A stretch of DNA of 64,000 bases, taken from contig VERE01000013.1 of the NCBI GenBank assembly GCA_018882835.1, positions 1 through 64,000 on the forward strand. The letters are read 5' to 3'. Source of the DNA: Limnohabitans sp. (lineage in GTDB: Bacteria; Pseudomonadota; Gammaproteobacteria; Burkholderiales; Burkholderiaceae_C). The notes below the pieces were generated by a model. That model was not told the origin of the DNA and made no database searches. It was given only the letters and a program-made list of their open reading frames with translations. Made by a program: the position numbers and the translations under genes. Below are positions 63,114 to 64,000 of this stretch, one piece after another; the stretch's first letter is position 1, and every line of letters starts with the position of its first letter.

Positions 63114-64000
63114 TGGCCACAAAACCTGCTTTCAAACAGGCGAGCCAGCGCACCCAGCTGGACGTCTTTCTTGGCAAGGCGGAAAAACCGCTGGGACGGC
63201 TCATCTTCGTCAAGGACGGCCAACGGGAGTTCTCTCAATTCGCCTACAGCGACGGTTGGCTGGCAGATGCCCAGTTCTTCGATGTCTCTCCCGATCTCAA
63301 CCGCCAAAGCGGCTACCAACTGCGCAGGCCCCCGACCAAGAACGACACCTGTTTCTTCTTGGCCTTGGCTGATACCGAGCCGGACGCGTGGGGCCGGAGG
63401 GTGATCGCGCGCGCACATGCCAAGGCACGCGCCAAAGATGCGTCGCTCGGGCCACTGACAGAAGCAGACTACCTCGCTTGCGTGGATGATTTCAGCCGAG
63501 TGGGCGCACTGCGGCTGCGAGATGAAAACGGACACTACCTGCTCAGCGTGGCCGATGGGGCACGATCAACGCCTGCATTTTTTGAACTCGAAAAAATCCT
63601 CCTCGCATCCCGCGCAGTGGAAGTGAGCAAAGAAACGGCCGAAGACTTGGCCTACCTTCAGGGCAAAGGAACATCCCTGGGTGGCATGCGCCCCAAATGC
63701 ACCATCCTGGATTCAGATGGTGCTTTGTCACTGGGCAAGTTTCCCAGCGTGAACGATGAGCGCTCTGTCACGCGTGGCGAGGTGTTGGCACTGCGACTGG
63801 CCAAGCTGGCAGGCATTGACAGTGCGCAAGCACGGATCGTGATGGTTCAGGACCAGCCGGTTGCCATGATTCGCCGCTTTGACCGCACATCCGAACAAAA
63901 TCGTATCCCCTACATCTCAGGCGCCACGCTGTTACAAGCCAACCGCGACGACGAGCATTCGTACACGGAAATCATCGATGTGATGCGCTCCAAGTGCGAG
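63113..64000 (+). CDS. hipA: HipA-family kinase toxin, 3' end cut by window
   Basis: First 296 codons; the family is usually near 400-440. N-terminal subdomain LDVFLGKAEKPLGRLIFVKDGQREFSQFAYSDGWL, then GKGTSLGGMRPKCTILDSDGALSLGKFPS with the ATP-loop Gly-rich segment and the Lys, and AMIRRFDR near 280. HipA kinases typically phosphorylate glutamyl- or tryptophanyl-tRNA synthetase. The catalytic Asp region lies outside. AGGAG precedes the ATG. Confidence 0.88.
   Translation, partial: MATKPAFKQASQRTQLDVFLGKAEKPLGRLIFVKDGQREFSQFAYSDGWLADAQFFDVSPDLNRQSGYQLRRPPTKNDTCFFLALADTEPDAWGRRVIARAHAKARAKDASLGPLTEADYLACVDDFSRVGALRLRDENGHYLLSVADGARSTPAFFELEKILLASRAVEVSKETAEDLAYLQGKGTSLGGMRPKCTILDSDGALSLGKFPSVNDERSVTRGEVLALRLAKLAGIDSAQARIVMVQDQPVAMIRRFDRTSEQNRIPYISGATLLQANRDDEHSYTEIIDVMRSKCE

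Noticed and set aside
1-64000. tRNA, rRNA, CRISPR, insertion sequences, prophage
   Set aside because: Reading the intergenic gaps showed no cloverleaf, repeat-spacer array, transposase or phage structural gene; a covariance-model scan was not possible.

Overview
The window looks like chromosomal DNA of a GC-rich betaproteobacterium of the order Burkholderiales, most likely family Comamonadaceae. I infer this from gene content and order: an mdh / GntR-regulator divergence beside sdhCDAB-sdhE-gltA; leuCDB-asd-fimV-truA-trpFBA-accD; pdxJ-acpS-nagZ; a monomeric isocitrate dehydrogenase; and the frequency of Bug-type receptors and class I PhaC. No phage, insertion sequence, CRISPR array, rRNA or tRNA gene was seen.

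Layout. 1-6.9 kb: TCA-cycle block (mdh leftward; GntR regulator, sdhCDAB, sdhE and gltA rightward). 6.9-19.4 kb: a rightward anabolic run for leucine, the aspartate family, tryptophan, malonyl-CoA and lysyl-tRNA, with a short FimV-like protein and truA inside it. 19.5-25.4 kb: small Zn-ribbon and basic proteins, nagZ, acpS, pdxJ, an RRM protein and icd. 25.6-31.2 kb: a leftward cluster encoding a TTQ-dependent aralkylamine dehydrogenase (aauB-E-D-A plus two cytochromes c), then a tannase/feruloyl-esterase lipoprotein. 31.4-35.3 kb: a compact four-gene locus that looks like a proton-driven MotA/MotB (ZorA/ZorB-like) membrane motor flanked by two cytosolic proteins of unknown function. 35.3-41.2 kb: nitroreductase, 2-hydroxyacid dehydrogenase with an RraA-family protein, and modABC/modE with two ModE boxes. 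41.2-45 kb: MAPEG, lipocalin, and a LysR regulator divergent from an SbtA-type bicarbonate transporter that is followed by a DUF6671-like protein. 45-51 kb: a catabolic-looking patchwork, including a protein that carries the fingerprints of halohydrin dehalogenases rather than ordinary SDR enzymes. 51-56.7 kb: a sulfide/persulfide module (persulfide dioxygenase, BigR-like repressor, PmpAB, DUF442-SQR fusion, SulP) around a 45-bp near-perfect operator. 56.8-62.3 kb: ackA, MaoC-PTA fusion, fabI, a hypothetical gene and phaC, transcribed leftward behind an FNR/ANR box. 62.8-64 kb: hipBA, with hipA cut by the window edge.

How the parts fit. Central carbon metabolism dominates the left third. The right half is accessory: amine oxidation, sulfide detoxification, bicarbonate uptake, acyl-phosphate/PHA metabolism under low oxygen, and toxin-antitoxin. 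The strongest candidates for undescribed biology are the four-gene motor locus (31365-35286) and the halohydrin-dehalogenase-like gene (45566-46240). Next come the aralkylamine dehydrogenase cluster without mauG and the symmetric divergent promoter-operator at 51915-51959. Family names come from recalled motifs and gene order; no database search was run.
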